A DNA stretch of 64,000 nucleotides. It comes from Silurus meridionalis. Lineage: Eukaryota; Chordata; Actinopteri; Siluriformes; Siluridae. The notes beneath the pieces were generated by a model. The model did not search any database and had not been told where the DNA came from. It saw only the letters and a program-made list of their open reading frames with translations. Position numbers and translations under genes: made by a program. The DNA lies in the NCBI RefSeq assembly GCF_014805685.1, contig NC_060885.1, positions 23,113,632 through 23,177,631 on the forward strand. Direction: 5' to 3'. Shown here one piece after another: positions 10,701 to 20,989 of this stretch; the first letter of the stretch is position 1, and each line of letters starts with the position of its first letter.

Positions 10701-11864
10701 TTTACACAACAGCATTGCCGCGATTTGTTTGATGAAGGCATGCTATAAAAATGTACATACAGTACATGTTTGTTAACTGTCAGGAATCCACCTGCCACGC
10801 CTCCTTCGGCCCCCTTCGGCGTGTCAGGTGCTTTCTCGGCCGCTTTTTTGAAGCTCCCGGCTTCAATCGCGCACATATGGTGCTCGTTTAGCATCATCAC
10901 CAGCTCCTATTTAAACTTCCACACTCTCACTGTCCGTTATTGTTGGTATATGTTGGTTCACAGCGGTCGTTGTTATCGCTCATGCGTATCCCGGTACGTG
11001 CCTTCCCACCGGCACTCTCTCAACGGCTGCGCTTTTCTTCCCAAAGCGCATCGCAGATTTCCCCCCCCTTTTGCTGCTCATCCCACGTTCCGCGCTGCGC
11101 TCCTACCAAGCGCGGCTTTTGCCTCCCGTTCATCGCATAACATTTCACAACAAAAGGCATATGTGCACTAACTAACAGCAGAGATTCACCAGTATACAAT
11201 ACAACACCTGTAGCATCTGTAAAGCTTGATTTTTCCGCCACTTTCGCGAGTTCTTCTGCGGCAGCACAGTGCCGATCGAGATAACCGACGTTAAATGGCA
11301 AATTTTTCCCCCCTTGTGCTCGAGATATTAGGGTTCGGTGACATAAAAAAGTCGACATAACCGATAAAAAATGCTTAGACAAAGCGAGAATTTGGCGGTT
11401 CCACTTCAAAAACGTCGACTTAATAGGGTTGTCGAGTTAACCGAGGTCGAGATAAGTGGGTTCCACTGTATAATGTTACTTTACATTGTAACTATACATT
11501 GTCACTAAGGTCATTAATATCTGAGTGCATTTGTATATTAAACAATTTAAATAATGATATGCATATTTGAGTATTTAAGCATGTATTTACTTTGAAAGTT
11601 TTTTCATTTTCACATATGTTAAAGTAGTGCTATTTTTTTAATAGTATTCTGATTTCGTAAGTAGTTCTTTTCACTGTGGTTTTGCTTTCATGAACACTTT
11701 TGGTTTGTGGTTGTTGGTCTTTTTTTAAATATTGGTTAGAGTCCTTTTAATGCTTTATTCTTTGGTTATTCATCCACCACTGAAAAGTATGAGTAAGGAC
11801 ATGACTCACCTACATTAGTGTACATGAGAGTGGTACACAGATACAACAGGCAGAGCGTGGGAGT
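311..11864 (-). CDS. EGF-array / NIDO / AMOP / VWD mosaic extracellular protein, 3' end outside window
   Basis: A multi-exon gene that I cannot name. Exons in transcript order: 11810-11864 (leader), 7931-10011, 6696-6818, 4585-6582, 4252-4385, 3982-4149, 3366-3545, 2586-3186, 2319-2468, about 1505-1719, 1219-1294, 311-598. All have GT-AG ends and matching phases once one missing base at 9391-9395 is allowed for. The last exon ends in phase 1, so the gene continues past base 1. About 34 EGF-like modules precede NIDO, AMOP and VWD domains. The NIDO-AMOP-VWD order is that of MUC4-type proteins, but MUC4 has no such N-terminal EGF array. The protein should be secreted or membrane-anchored, because every domain is extracellular and disulphide-rich. 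Its function is not known to me. The start codon is unresolved. Confidence 0.85.
785..1082 (+). repeat. Dispersed tRNA/SINE-like repeat remnant
   Basis: The stretch begins GTGTGGCATAGTGATACAGC and continues with GAGCTCCAGGGTTGATTC and TCTGGGTGGAGTTC. It ends GGATAAAACACTTTCTGAAG. This resembles the common fish repeat whose head reads 'GGCACGGTGG-GCAG' and which ends near 'ACTGAAGATGAATG'. A related end in inverted orientation lies at 55150-55350. It is diverged and sits in an intron of the EGF/VWD gene. Confidence 0.5.
2319..2910 (-). CDS. AMOP domain
   Basis: The 3' part of exon 2586-3186 and the whole of exon 2319-2468 encode a cysteine-rich AMOP domain. Visible family features are [14 protein letters not shown], a [14 protein letters not shown] core, GKRCVYD, and an exit with [18 protein letters not shown] and a closing CQGYGW. 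AMOP domains belong to extracellular adhesion-type proteins such as MUC4 and SUSD2. The two exons join in phase 1. The domain lies directly between NIDO and VWD, as in MUC4. Confidence 0.85.
2586..4385 (-). CDS. NIDO domain exons (4252-4385, 3982-4149, 3366-3545, 5' part of 2586-3186)
   Basis: Four exons in continuous phase encode a nidogen-type NIDO domain. The start is YPFGLEVGD, matching the PFG...GD opening of the family. It is followed by an F-S-D-N-G strand, a VFWDDAN segment like the WDDVD-type core, a second half with [12 protein letters not shown], and the typical end [21 protein letters not shown] with GY-D and F--E motifs. The acceptor at 4150-4151 is CTTAG rather than the nearer TTTTCAG, because only the former keeps phase 0. 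NIDO domains occur in nidogen, tectorin, SNED1, mesothelin-like and MUC4-type extracellular proteins. Confidence 0.85.
3645..3960 (+). mobile_element. hAT-like non-autonomous element, 5' part
   Basis: It begins TTAGTGGTGGACGAAGTACA and continues with alternating AGTAAAAGT and CTTAAGTA motifs. The same 300 bp start recurs at 39329-39640 (plus) and 57165-57495 (minus). It sits in the intron between NIDO exons 3366-3545 and 3982-4149. Confidence 0.55.
4585..6582 (-). CDS. Giant exon encoding about 16 EGF-like modules
   Basis: A 1,998 bp phase 1-1 exon, open throughout, encodes about 16 EGF-like modules. The first begins DIDEC right after the acceptor at 6583-6584. Nearly all have calcium-binding starts (DVDEC, DINEC, DIDEC, DTDEC, DLNEC). 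Many NxS/NxT sequons suggest heavy N-glycosylation. The module near 6180-6220 begins SEREC and departs from the consensus. The final module ends in a Cys-poor linker that splices to the NIDO domain. With the other two EGF exons this gives about 34 modules in total. Confidence 0.92.
6696..6818 (-). CDS. Single cbEGF exon
   Basis: A 123 bp phase 1-1 exon encodes one calcium-binding EGF module. It begins DVDEC, has six cysteines, and ends NGKNCTG at a GTAAGC donor. It sits between the two giant EGF exons and is the classic one-module-per-exon unit, unlike its neighbours. The intron upstream of it (6819-7930) holds a DNA-transposon copy with a LINE fragment inside. Confidence 0.88.
6925..7800. 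mobile_element. Teleost TIR element interrupted by a LINE fragment
   Basis: The left part has CTGTATCAGACACAT-like and CCGCCATCAAATTCAAATGG blocks. The right part (7740-7800) has TGCAAATCACTAAATTCTG followed by TTACATTTTACACAGTGTC. These are internal and terminal pieces of the element also seen at 36805-36965, 40255-41730 and 50850-52085. The middle (about 7165-7735) is foreign LINE sequence. It lies in the intron between the first giant EGF exon and the single EGF exon. Confidence 0.55.
7165..7735 (-). mobile_element. RTE-like LINE reverse transcriptase fragment
   Basis: The minus strand encodes a reverse transcriptase fragment. It contains [58 protein letters not shown] and the catalytic box MLFADDIVI with its Asp pair. 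It is truncated at both ends and carries no complete ORF. It is the same family as the plus-strand LINE at 14363-16745. I place it in the RTE-like clade from the CFDP2-like endonuclease of that longer copy, with moderate certainty. Confidence 0.8.
7931..10011 (-). CDS. Giant exon encoding about 17 EGF-like modules
   Basis: One 2.08 kb exon encodes one short cysteine-rich module and then about 16 EGF-like modules. Most begin with the calcium-binding signature D/N-x-D/N-E-C (DIDEC, DINEC, DVNEC, DLDEC) and carry the later aromatic and glycine residues of cbEGF folds. One module, around 8100-8160, lacks the signature and begins [10 protein letters not shown]. Calcium-binding EGF modules in tandem normally form stiff extracellular rods (family knowledge). 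The acceptor is at 10012-10013 and the donor at 7929-7930. The exon starts in phase 1 and ends in phase 1 only if one base is restored at 9391-9395, where the reading frame otherwise breaks inside an EGF module. Codon use and conservation look normal on both sides. Confidence 0.9.
10396..10480 (-). mobile_element. LINE 3' end, antisense
   Basis: Read on the minus strand the sequence ends ATGGCAATAAAGATGATTCTGATT and is preceded by CTTGTACATGCAACTCATG. This is the usual 3' end of a fish non-LTR retrotransposon (short 'NACAATAAAG' box next to a simple tail). Only the terminal part is recognisable. Confidence 0.5.
10553..11471. mobile_element. Tigger/pogo-like non-autonomous DNA transposon
   Basis: The left end reads TACAGTGAAACTCGGTTATG and the right end reads ATAAGTGGGTTCCACTGTA, forming inverted repeats flanked by TA. 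Sub-terminal motifs (TCGAGATAAACGA, TCGAGTTAACCGA, GTCGACATAACCG) repeat near both ends. The TA target site and CAGTG-type ends fit the Tc1/mariner superfamily, Tigger/pogo group. The GC-rich interior has no transposase ORF that I recognise. It lies in the first intron of the EGF/VWD gene. Confidence 0.7.
11810..11864 (-). CDS. Leader-peptide exon of the EGF/NIDO/AMOP/VWD gene
   Basis: The minus strand here encodes a short hydrophobic stretch rich in Leu, Cys, Tyr and Thr ([18 protein letters not shown]). It ends in phase 1 at a strong GTGAGT donor (intron GT at 11808-11809). The next exon, starting at 10011, completes the split codon as Ala and runs straight into the first cysteine-rich module. 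This suits the core of a signal peptide. No ATG in this frame lies between the hydrophobic run and an in-frame TAA at about 11916-11918. The start must therefore be in an unseen upstream exon, with the adjacent CT tract as its polypyrimidine tract, or depend on the repeat length at 11873-11915. Confidence 0.5.
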
Positions 11865-11870
11865 CCTTTC

Positions 11871-11872
<2 letters not shown>

Positions 11873-11915
<43 letters not shown>
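11873..11915. repeat. (GA)n microsatellite beside the leader exon
   Basis: About 21 GA units. On the minus (coding) strand this is a CT tract ending 8 bases before the leader exon sequence. It could serve as a polypyrimidine tract for an acceptor at GGAAAG (11866-11867), or it could be translated. Confidence 0.95.
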
Positions 11916-11917
<2 letters not shown>

Positions 11918-11919
11918 AC

Positions 11920-13340
11920 AGGAAATTGGGGAAACATATCCTGTTATCGGTGTATGATTGCGATTAGTTTGCATCTAAAAAACATGAAATGTTAAGGGAT
12001 TTATTAACTGTCTTGCCTAAATTTAATAAGAAATACTTCCTTTACCCCAAGCATTGGCAAAATGAAAAGTCATATAAGTAGGTGAATTCCTGGAAGCTAT
12101 TAAGAAATAGCTCTGGCTTATTTTCAGTAAAGGTAATCTGTTTCTACACTGAACAAAGGCTCACCCGGATACTGTTACTGTGTTCCAGTTTCGTGAGTTA
12201 TGCAACAGCATAATGCATGGCACATAAGACAGCATTTCAAAAAGAATCAGATGCTTTTTTCAGGAAAAAGTTAACTTTTACCTAAATGTGCTAAATAAAT
12301 ATTGGACCTAATTTAAGAAAATATCATAACTTGTCAAAGTTGAAATCTATTAAGGGGGATTGATTTAATGGATATGTACAATTTAATGAATATGTAACTG
12401 TTACTTTTATTCACATTAATGTTAGGTATGTTAGGAAATCACACAATTATATAGTATGTCCCTGATCAATTTGTTTTTGAGTATTTCCGAAACTTCTTTT
12501 AATAGAATCACTCAACTGAAGTCATTTGTAGAGATAGGACAAGCTATAGATAATGATTGCTGGGAATCCATGACGGGAAACAATTGAGAAATTCTTAGCT
12601 ATAATGCAGATATCCAAAGAAATTAAATTTCAGCAATCACTGATACATGTTCGCATATGTTCTACACATACCTGTGCATTCTGGAGTAAAGAGATGAATT
12701 AAGTGGTGGAAATACTCACAGTTTACAGTTTATTATTTCAGTATATTTCTCAGCCAGTATTGATAACATGGTTTATAAACGGAGGTTAAGTAAAATAGTG
12801 GGGAATTTAGTATGCAGAAGTCAAGCTCATGTGTTGTCTGTGTGTTATTTGTTTTTTAAACACTTGCTAACTGTTGGGCAATTAACTATTTCAAGACATT
12901 CTATACATACAAATTACTAGCATAAAAAAAGAAAACAAAAAGAAGAGTTTTCTTCCTAATGGATCGCTATAGTTTGGTGGTGTAAATTTGAATAATCTGT
13001 TTTGCTTAGTCTTTGCATGAATTGATATCCAAAATATCTTTTGATGACTTTGCATTTTACATAATATGTAAGATATGATATAGCATATATAAATCTAGCA
13101 AAAATGAAGACATTAAATAATCAATTATAGCATTTAACCAGTTACTTTGAGAAAATGATTATTATATAAATCATTGCTAAATGGCATGTTACATTTATTT
13201 TCAACAATATATGTATGCTAGAATTTACATTCACAATTACTGTCCATTATTCCCTATACTCCCTAATTTAGCTTTCAGCTCGATAAACAGGAAATATGGC
13301 AACAAGAAAACAAGATTTATTATTCAGAACTAATTTACAT
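11920..13340. other. Gene-free AT-rich stretch
   Basis: I see no coding exon, RNA gene or recognisable repeat here. The sequence is AT-rich with many short homopolymers. An upstream first exon of the EGF/VWD gene could lie here, but no ATG plus hydrophobic stretch stands out on the minus strand. Confidence 0.4.
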
Positions 13341-13392
13341 AATTTTTTTGTATACTGTAGTTAATGTGTTTAACAGTGAATCAACCAATCAA

Positions 13393-13635
<243 letters not shown>

Positions 13636-14362
13636 GCACAACCAAATAGGAGCTGGAATACATAGTTGTGTATAGAGACACCTTCTGACACCCTGTATAT
13701 GGGAATGTAGAGACCCCCTAGGACACCCTGTATATGGGAATGTTTTCTTCTTTCGATATTTCTTATTTGTTGAAGAAAAATTTATAACAGCAGATTAAGA
13801 TTACTACAGTCACTAGCTCAAGAATTATAATCCTAACAATCATACAACAAATGACGTTTGAACAAAATATGAAGTAAATTTTAAATAAGAGATAAGAATA
13901 CCAATGGCTGTTCTATTGATTAAAATCATACAACAAGGTAATAAATAGAAATATTTACTTACTGCATGTCTTAAAGATGGACTAAGGTATAAGAGGCTGG
14001 CATTGGGGACAGAGAGTGAGATATTCCTTCCAGACTGCTCTTTGTGACTGTGTCCCCCCTACATGAAGACGCTTCTTCTATATCCAACTTATGTACCTCT
14101 TTTGATTCTGACCACAATGGGCCATCTTACAACCTGCTGATATCTTAAACCAGCAGAAAAGGTAACACCCATATTCTGATACACATGTTTTGTTCTCCCA
14201 GTAAATAACTATTCCCAATGGCCTCATTCTTGTCCTATTTCACAAAACATTTGTGCTAAAGAATGAAGAATCTTATTTCATTTTTAAAATTTCTTGCTCA
14301 AGATACCTGTTGCCCTCTGGATATTTCCATGTTGCATATGAGTATAACGTTATAAGTATAAA

Positions 14363-16745
14363 GATGAAAAGAGAAATGGTGTAGGGGTGATCATGAAGGA
14401 AGAGTACAGTAAGAGTGTAGTGGAGGTGAAGAGAGTTTCTGATAGGGTGATGAACATGAAGCTGGAAGTTAAAGGGATCATGATAAATGTCGGCTGTGAG
14501 ATGGAGGAGAAGGAATGATTCTGGAGTGAATTAGATGAAGTGGTAGATGTTGTACCTAAGAATGAACGATTGTTGATTGGGGCAGACTTTAATGGGCATG
14601 TAGGTGAAGGGAACAGAGGTGATAAGGAGGTGGGTAGGTATGGTTTTAAGGAGAGGAATGTAGAAGGGCAGATGGTGGTAGATTTCGGTAAAAGGATGGA
14701 AATGGCAGTGGTGAATATGTATTTTAAGAAGAAGGATGATCTTAGGGTGACCTATAGGAGTGGGGGAAGGTGCACACAGGTGGACTATGTTCTATGTAGG
14801 AGATGCAACCTGAAGGAGATTGGAGACTGTAAGGTGTTGGTGGGGTACAGTGTAGCTAGACAGCATCGGCTGGTGGTATGTAGGATGGTTTTGGAGGTGA
14901 AGATGAATAGGAGGAGAGTGAGGACTAAAAGAAGAATAAGATGGTGGAAGCTGAAGGAGGAAGACTGTAGTGTGAGGTTCAGGAAAGAGGTCAGACAGGG
15001 GCTCGGTGGTGGTGAAGAGGTGCTGGATGATTGGGTAACTACTGCAGGAGTGATGAGGGAGGCAGGTAGAAAAGTACTTGGTGTGACATCTGGAAATAGA
15101 AAGGAAGACAGAGAAACATGGTGTTGGAATGAGGAAGTGCAGGAGAGCATAAGGGGAAAGAGGATGGCAAAACAGAAGTGGGATCGACAGAGTGATGAGA
15201 AAAGTAGGCAGGAGTACAAGGAGATGCGGCAGCAGGTAAAGAGGATGTGGCAAAAGGCAAGGAAAAGACATATGAGGAGCTGTATGAGAGGTTGGACACT
15301 AAGGAAGGAAAAAAGGATTTGTACCAATTGGCCAGGCAGAGAGACCGAGCTGGGAAGGATGTGCTGCAAGTTAGAGCCATAAAGGGTGGAGATGGAAATG
15401 TGTTGACTAGTTAGGAGAGTGTGTTGAGAAGATGGAGGGAGTATTTTGAGCAGCTGATAAATGAGGAAAATCAGAGAGAGAGAAGTTTGGATGATGTGGG
15501 GTTGGTGAAGCAGGAAGTGGATAGGATTAGTAAGGAGGAAGTGAGAGCAACGATTAAAAGGATGAAGAGTGGAAAGTCAGTTGGACCAGATGACATACTG
15601 GTAGAAGCATGGAGATGTTTAGGAGAGATGGCAGTGGAGTTTTAAACCAAATTGTTCAACAAGATTTTGGAAGGTGAGAGGATGCCTGAGGAATGGAGAA
15701 GGAGTGTGCTGGTACCGATCTTTAAGCATAAGGGAGATGTGCAGACCTGCAGTAACTACAGGGGAATTAAGTTGATCAGTCACACCATGAAGTTATGGGA
15801 AAGAGTAGTGGAAGCCAGGCTGAGAGAAGAGGTGACCATCTGTGAGCAACATTATGGTTTCATGCCGAGGAAGAGCACCACAGATGCCTTATTTGCTTTG
15901 AGAATGTTGATGGAGAAGTATAGAGAAGGTCAGAAGGAGTTGCATTGTGGATTTGTGGATTTAGAGAAAGCGTACGACAGAGTGCCAAGAGAGGAGTTGT
16001 GGTATTGTATGAGGAAGTCAGTTGTGTCAGAGAAGTATGTGAGGGTGGTGCAGGACATGTATGAGGACAGTGTGACGGCAGTGAAGTGTCCAGTAGGAAC
16101 GACAGACTGGTTCAAGGTGAAGGTTGGACTGCATCAAGACAAGGTCAGACAGGAGACTAGACTAAGCAATGCAACAGTGCAAAGCAATGAAGAGTGTGTT
16201 AGAGAAGTAAAGAAAAGAGTGCAGGCAGGGTGGAGTGGGTGGAGAAGAGTGTCAGGAGTGATTTGTGATTGAAGGGTATCTGCAAGAATGAAAGGGAAAG
16301 TTTATAGGACTGTGGTGAGACCTGCGATGTTGTATGGATTAGAGACAGTGGCATTGGGTAAGAGTCAGCAGGCGGAGCTGGAGGTAGCAAAGCTGAAGTT
16401 GTTAAGGTTTTCGTTGGGAGTGAAGAGGATGGACAAGATTAGAAATGAGTTTATTAGAGGGACAGCCCATGTAGAACGTTTTGGTGACAAGGTGAGGGAG
16501 GCAAGATTGAGATGGTTTGGACATGTGCAGAGAAGTGACATGAGTTATATTGGTAGAAGAATGCTGAGGATGGAGCCACCAGGAAGGAGGAAAAGAGGAA
16601 GACCAAGGAGGAGGTTCATGGATGTGGTGAGGGAAGACATGCAGGTAGTTGGTGTGAAAGAGGCAAATATAGAGGACAGGGTGGTATGGAGACGAATGAT
16701 CCGCTGTGGCGACCCCTAATGGGAGCAGCCGAAAGAAGAAGAAGA
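14363..16745 (+). mobile_element. Degenerate RTE-like LINE, 5'-truncated, with 3' tail
   Basis: The plus strand carries an APE-type endonuclease (RLLIGADFNGHVGEGNRGD, then QVDYVLCRRCNL) and then a reverse transcriptase in broken frames: [48 protein letters not shown]. The C-terminal part has TVVRPAMLYGLE, RWFGHVQRSDMSYIGRRML and a final MIRCGDP. The 3' end is GATCCGCTGTGGCGACCCC..AAAGAAGAAGAAG. In-frame stops occur at about 15380 and 15643. The RT catalytic FADD region is deleted: GLHQ joins directly to DKVRQET at about 16137. The endonuclease resembles the CFDP2/RTE type. The copy is dead. Confidence 0.85.
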
Positions 16746-17394
16746 AGATATGAGTATAACATTTGAATGGAGTGATGGATTATTTTTTTTCTTTTACTAA
16801 TGTTGATATGGACCGTTTGCTGTGGTTTTAGTACATTTGTCCCCTTTAAAGGAAAGATTCAATGTAAATACAAAATAATACAAAATGATTGAGGCCCATA
16901 TTATGAAACATTTCTATACTGATTGGAGTAGACTTTTCCAAGACGATAATGTCCCAATCCACAGCTGAATGCATTAATTAAATAATATGGAATGGTTTTC
17001 CTAGTCACCAGAACTTATCCCTGTTAGAAATATGGAGGATTTTGTATAATGGTACTCATCCCTCTGAAGTTGTTCCAGTGCAATGAACGTGTTCTGGTGG
17101 CTTGTGGTAGTAGAATGCAGAGTACTGAGTAGTACTGAGTAGAATGGGAGAATTTTCTATTATTTCCACCTGCAATGATTACCTCACTTAAAAAAATACT
17201 TTAACAATAATGGCCAAGATCATATTTCTCTACTGTTGTTAGACTGGATAAATAATGTTAGTGCTGAACAATGGTCACCTAGAGGTAAAAGCAGGAGATG
17301 CAATTATTTGTTGTAGTTTAATAAACTATATATATATACTATATATAATACTATATACAGTGGTATATGTATATATAATATATACTAATAATAA

Positions 17395-17580
17395 TAGATT
17401 AGATTAGATTAGATTAGATTAGATTCAACTTTATTGTCATTGTGCAGGGTACATGTACAGAGCCAATGAAATGCAGTTAGCATCTAACCAGAAGTGCATA
17501 GATAGCTTATTTACAAGTGGCAGTGTAATAAATAAGGGTATAAAGTTATACAAAAGGTGTAGTATATGTACATATAACTG
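17395..17580 (-). mobile_element. LINE 3' end with (TAATC)n tail, antisense
   Basis: On the minus strand the sequence contains TGTACATGTACCCTGCACAA, then TGACAATAAAGTTGAATC, and ends in five or six TAATC units (17395-17424). This is the same 3'-end type as the plus-strand copy at 19255-20092. The two copies differ in tail unit (TAATC here, TATC there). Confidence 0.7.
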
Positions 17581-17666
17581 AATAAGGGTATACATAGTGT
17601 GGTTTTTATATAACTATCATACAGTATGAATTGGTATGACAGATATAGCCGTACAAAAGGAATGTC

Positions 17667-17668
<2 letters not shown>

Positions 17669-17727
<59 letters not shown>
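17669..17727. repeat. (TA)n microsatellite
   Basis: About 29 consecutive TA units followed by CATACATACACACACA. It explains the open frame across it. Confidence 0.95.
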
Positions 17728-17730
<3 letters not shown>

Positions 17731-19103
17731 CATACACACACAGAATAAACAGAATAAATATGGATGGACATACTGAAGTGTAATGATTTTATTATGATTA
17801 TCGTTATCGTTATTGTATTTTATAGTTTTTAGTTTTAATATATACTGTATATAATTAGTACTAGAGAATAATTACATTTTTGAATGTAGTTTAACTGCAC
17901 ATATATTTACTTTATAGTTGATTATAATTGTATGCATATCAAAAGCTTTGTATTTTTTTTTAAGTATTGACTTTTAAATAATAAATGTGCTCAGAGTGGT
18001 ATATGAAATCACTACTTGATGTGCAGCTATTTGCACTGTAACACTCGAACCATGTAAACACACTTAGACAACCACTGTTATGCTTTCTGAATTTGTGGGC
18101 TTTGCGCAGCAGACAACTTTAGAAAACCTGGAATTTCATGATAATTTTATGCTTGAGGTGGTGATACAAAAATAATCTTTGTGTAATTTTAGTAATCTGT
18201 AAAATAGAAACACTACCATGTTAAATAATAGAATTTTTGACAGAAATGTTTTGGGTTTATGTTGTGCTGCTTTTGTCTTTATTAGCAAACCAAGAAATTC
18301 AGTTCTATGTTGTTCTACATTCATACTGTAGATTGTTTTAACTAGTGGTGTTTTGGTACAAACGTGCTGACCAAAAATTTAGCATTGTAACTAACTGAAT
18401 GCAGGCACATTAAGGTATACTATATATAATAGTTACATGTGGCAGAGTTTATTTGGAGTATTTTAGACAAATTAAATGTGATGATTTTATTACAAGGATC
18501 ACAATTTTAATATTATTGTCAGTAACACATTTATGACAGTTAAATAATGAGCCAAAATGTTGCACCATGTAGCCCATCCATAAAGACCTATTCAAAATGT
18601 CAGTCCTTTCAACAACAAAAACGACACCTGGACCATGAAATACTGCTATATTAAATGAAGTGGGAGCATTAAACAACCACTGAAAGTCAGAATTAACCAT
18701 GGCTCTCATGACTTTGATGTCCCTAATGACCATAAAAATAAAATATTAGAGTTTTGAAAATAGAAATAGGTTAACATGCTTAGTTGACAATGTCGCATTT
18801 CTGCAATGGTTCATTTATTGTCCATAATGTAACAGAATCAAAATAGAACAATTCTATTTTTGAATAAATAATCTTTTGTTATTACTTAATCATAATAATT
18901 CAGTAAGTAACTTTCAATGTGTTGTACCAATCATGCCATTGGTAGGAATTTTACCTTTTCTTTTTAAGTTTAGAATTATTTTGTAATGGGACCTGAAATG
19001 TGAATTGTTTGGTGACCTGAATGGTTTATGAAGCTTTGTTGACTTTCTTACATTGAGCAGGAGAAATCACCAACCAACGTTAAAGTTATAATATTCCTTA
19101 CTG

Positions 19104-19106
<3 letters not shown>

Positions 19107-19155
<49 letters not shown>
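19107..19155. repeat. (ATT)n microsatellite
   Basis: About 16 ATT units in a gene-free region. Confidence 0.95.
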
Positions 19156-19254
19156 TTTATTTAAAAACAAGCAACACAATAAATATGGCTCTGATAAATT
19201 ATTTCCTCCACACATTTAGCTAATGCTCATGAAATAAATCTGTCCTGAGAGTAT

Positions 19255-19993
19255 ACACTCTCAGAACACCTTCACCACAGCAGATGTCTGCAGAGCTCAC
19301 AGCATCATCAAGGACTCTTCACATCCCAGTCATAAACTGTTTAACCTCCTTCCATCACGAAGGAGATACAGAAACTTACGCACCAGAACCAGCAGGTTCA
19401 GGGACAGCTTTTTTCCATCCACCATCACACTACTGAACTCAACACTACACCGCTAAATCACTACAAAACAAACATAAACAAAAGACTGTATATAACCTCT
19501 GTACAATACATGTACATACTTCATATTATATCTTTTCACTCCTCATTACATCAGCACTTTTTATATCTGTATGTATATTTATCATTACTGTACATTCTGC
19601 CCAACATTTCACATTAATCTGTATATAATGTATGTGTATATATTTATATATATATATATATTTTTTATATATAGTAACTCCTTAATGCCATAATCTTGTG
19701 ATCTGTAACCTTTCATTTCTGCACATTTTTCTTAATTACTGTACACCTTTATATTTATTCACTGTACTTCTGAATGTCCACACATCTCTGCACTGAAATA
19801 GCCTTTATATTTATTCACTGTATATACTTCATATATATACCACTGCTGTAAATATGCCAGATAGTTATCCGCACTGTAAATATGCTAGATATTTATCTGC
19901 ACTTTTGCACGACTGCTACATTTTGCACTTCTGGTAGATGCCAAACTGCATTTCGTTGCTGTGTACCTGTACAATGCAATGACAATAAAGTTG

Positions 19994-20091
<98 letters not shown>

Positions 20092-20092
20092 C
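19255..20092 (+). mobile_element. LINE 3' end with (TATC)n tail
   Basis: The left part reads as the degraded 3' coding end of a fish LINE (AGCATCATCAAGGACTCTTC, GAGATACAGAAACTTACGCA, TTTTTTCCATCCACCATCAC). A 3' UTR ends ACCTGTACAATGCAATGACAATAAAGTTG, followed directly by about 27 TATC units to 20092. The tail microsatellite evidently grew from the retrotransposon's short terminal repeat. Confidence 0.7.
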
Positions 20093-20955
20093 ACAGAGCA
20101 CTTTTACATTTAAAAGGGCTCTGGCTACAGACGATGTGAAAACTCCTAATGTAATCAGACTTATCTGTGAGATGACGTTTCCGTATGACTTTTTCCGTAT
20201 AAGAGACTGTAATTATTTACTTTAACTCAGCGGTATCTTTGTAGCTCTCTTTGCCTTGTCCTGAAGTAAGTATTTGTTCCACCACTGCTCTCGTGTTTAG
20301 AAACCACAGCCTAATATTATTTCTTAAACAATATTCGGTAGATAAACATGAGGCATATAAAATGAGGTGATGTCAGGTTTCATGCTGGATCTGAAAACTG
20401 ATAGTGTGACGTCAGTTAGGGAAACTCACAATAATCACTCAAATATCCTGGGACTGAAAGTGATAAAACCTTTACTGTCATGATCTGAACTACAGTGGAA
20501 AAAATGGAGGACAAGTTTAATTTCATAATTGAAATTTATATGCCGTATTGTAAGCTTATAGAACTTGTAGGCTTAGGTAGCCATGTCGCCTGGGGCACCA
20601 CCTCTTGTCGAAACTTGTCTATCCAGTTTGTATCTAGATTCCTTGTTAGTCAGAGAGAAAATAATAGACCTTGTCAAAACAGAGACATATAGAAACCTAA
20701 CTCTTACCATAACATTTCTCACACATTGTAACACAACTGGGCCTTTAATGATACTGGAGCATTCGACGCTTTTCCTGATGTTTATGTAATCATTGAATAA
20801 TCATAATACATAATCAAATATAATAAACTGAAAAGACGTTCTAAAGTACAAAAAAATAGAAAGCAGATGCCGGAAAATCATTTAAATATAGATCAAATGC
20901 ATCTTTCATTTACTTACAACCATAACCACAAAGCACACACAAAAAAACAACCCCC

Positions 20956-20956
<1 letters not shown>

Positions 20957-20986
<30 letters not shown>
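20957..20986. repeat. (CA)n microsatellite
   Basis: About 15 CA units in the region upstream of epcam. Confidence 0.9.

Positions 20987-20989
<3 letters not shown>

Noticed and set aside
10770..11409. Open frames of 129-133 codons on both strands
   Set aside because: They lie inside the Tigger-like element, overlap each other on opposite strands and show no transposase motifs.
14785..15369. Minus-strand open frames of up to 194 codons
   Set aside because: They are antisense to the LINE endonuclease region and rich in Leu, Ser and Pro, as expected from the purine-rich coding strand.
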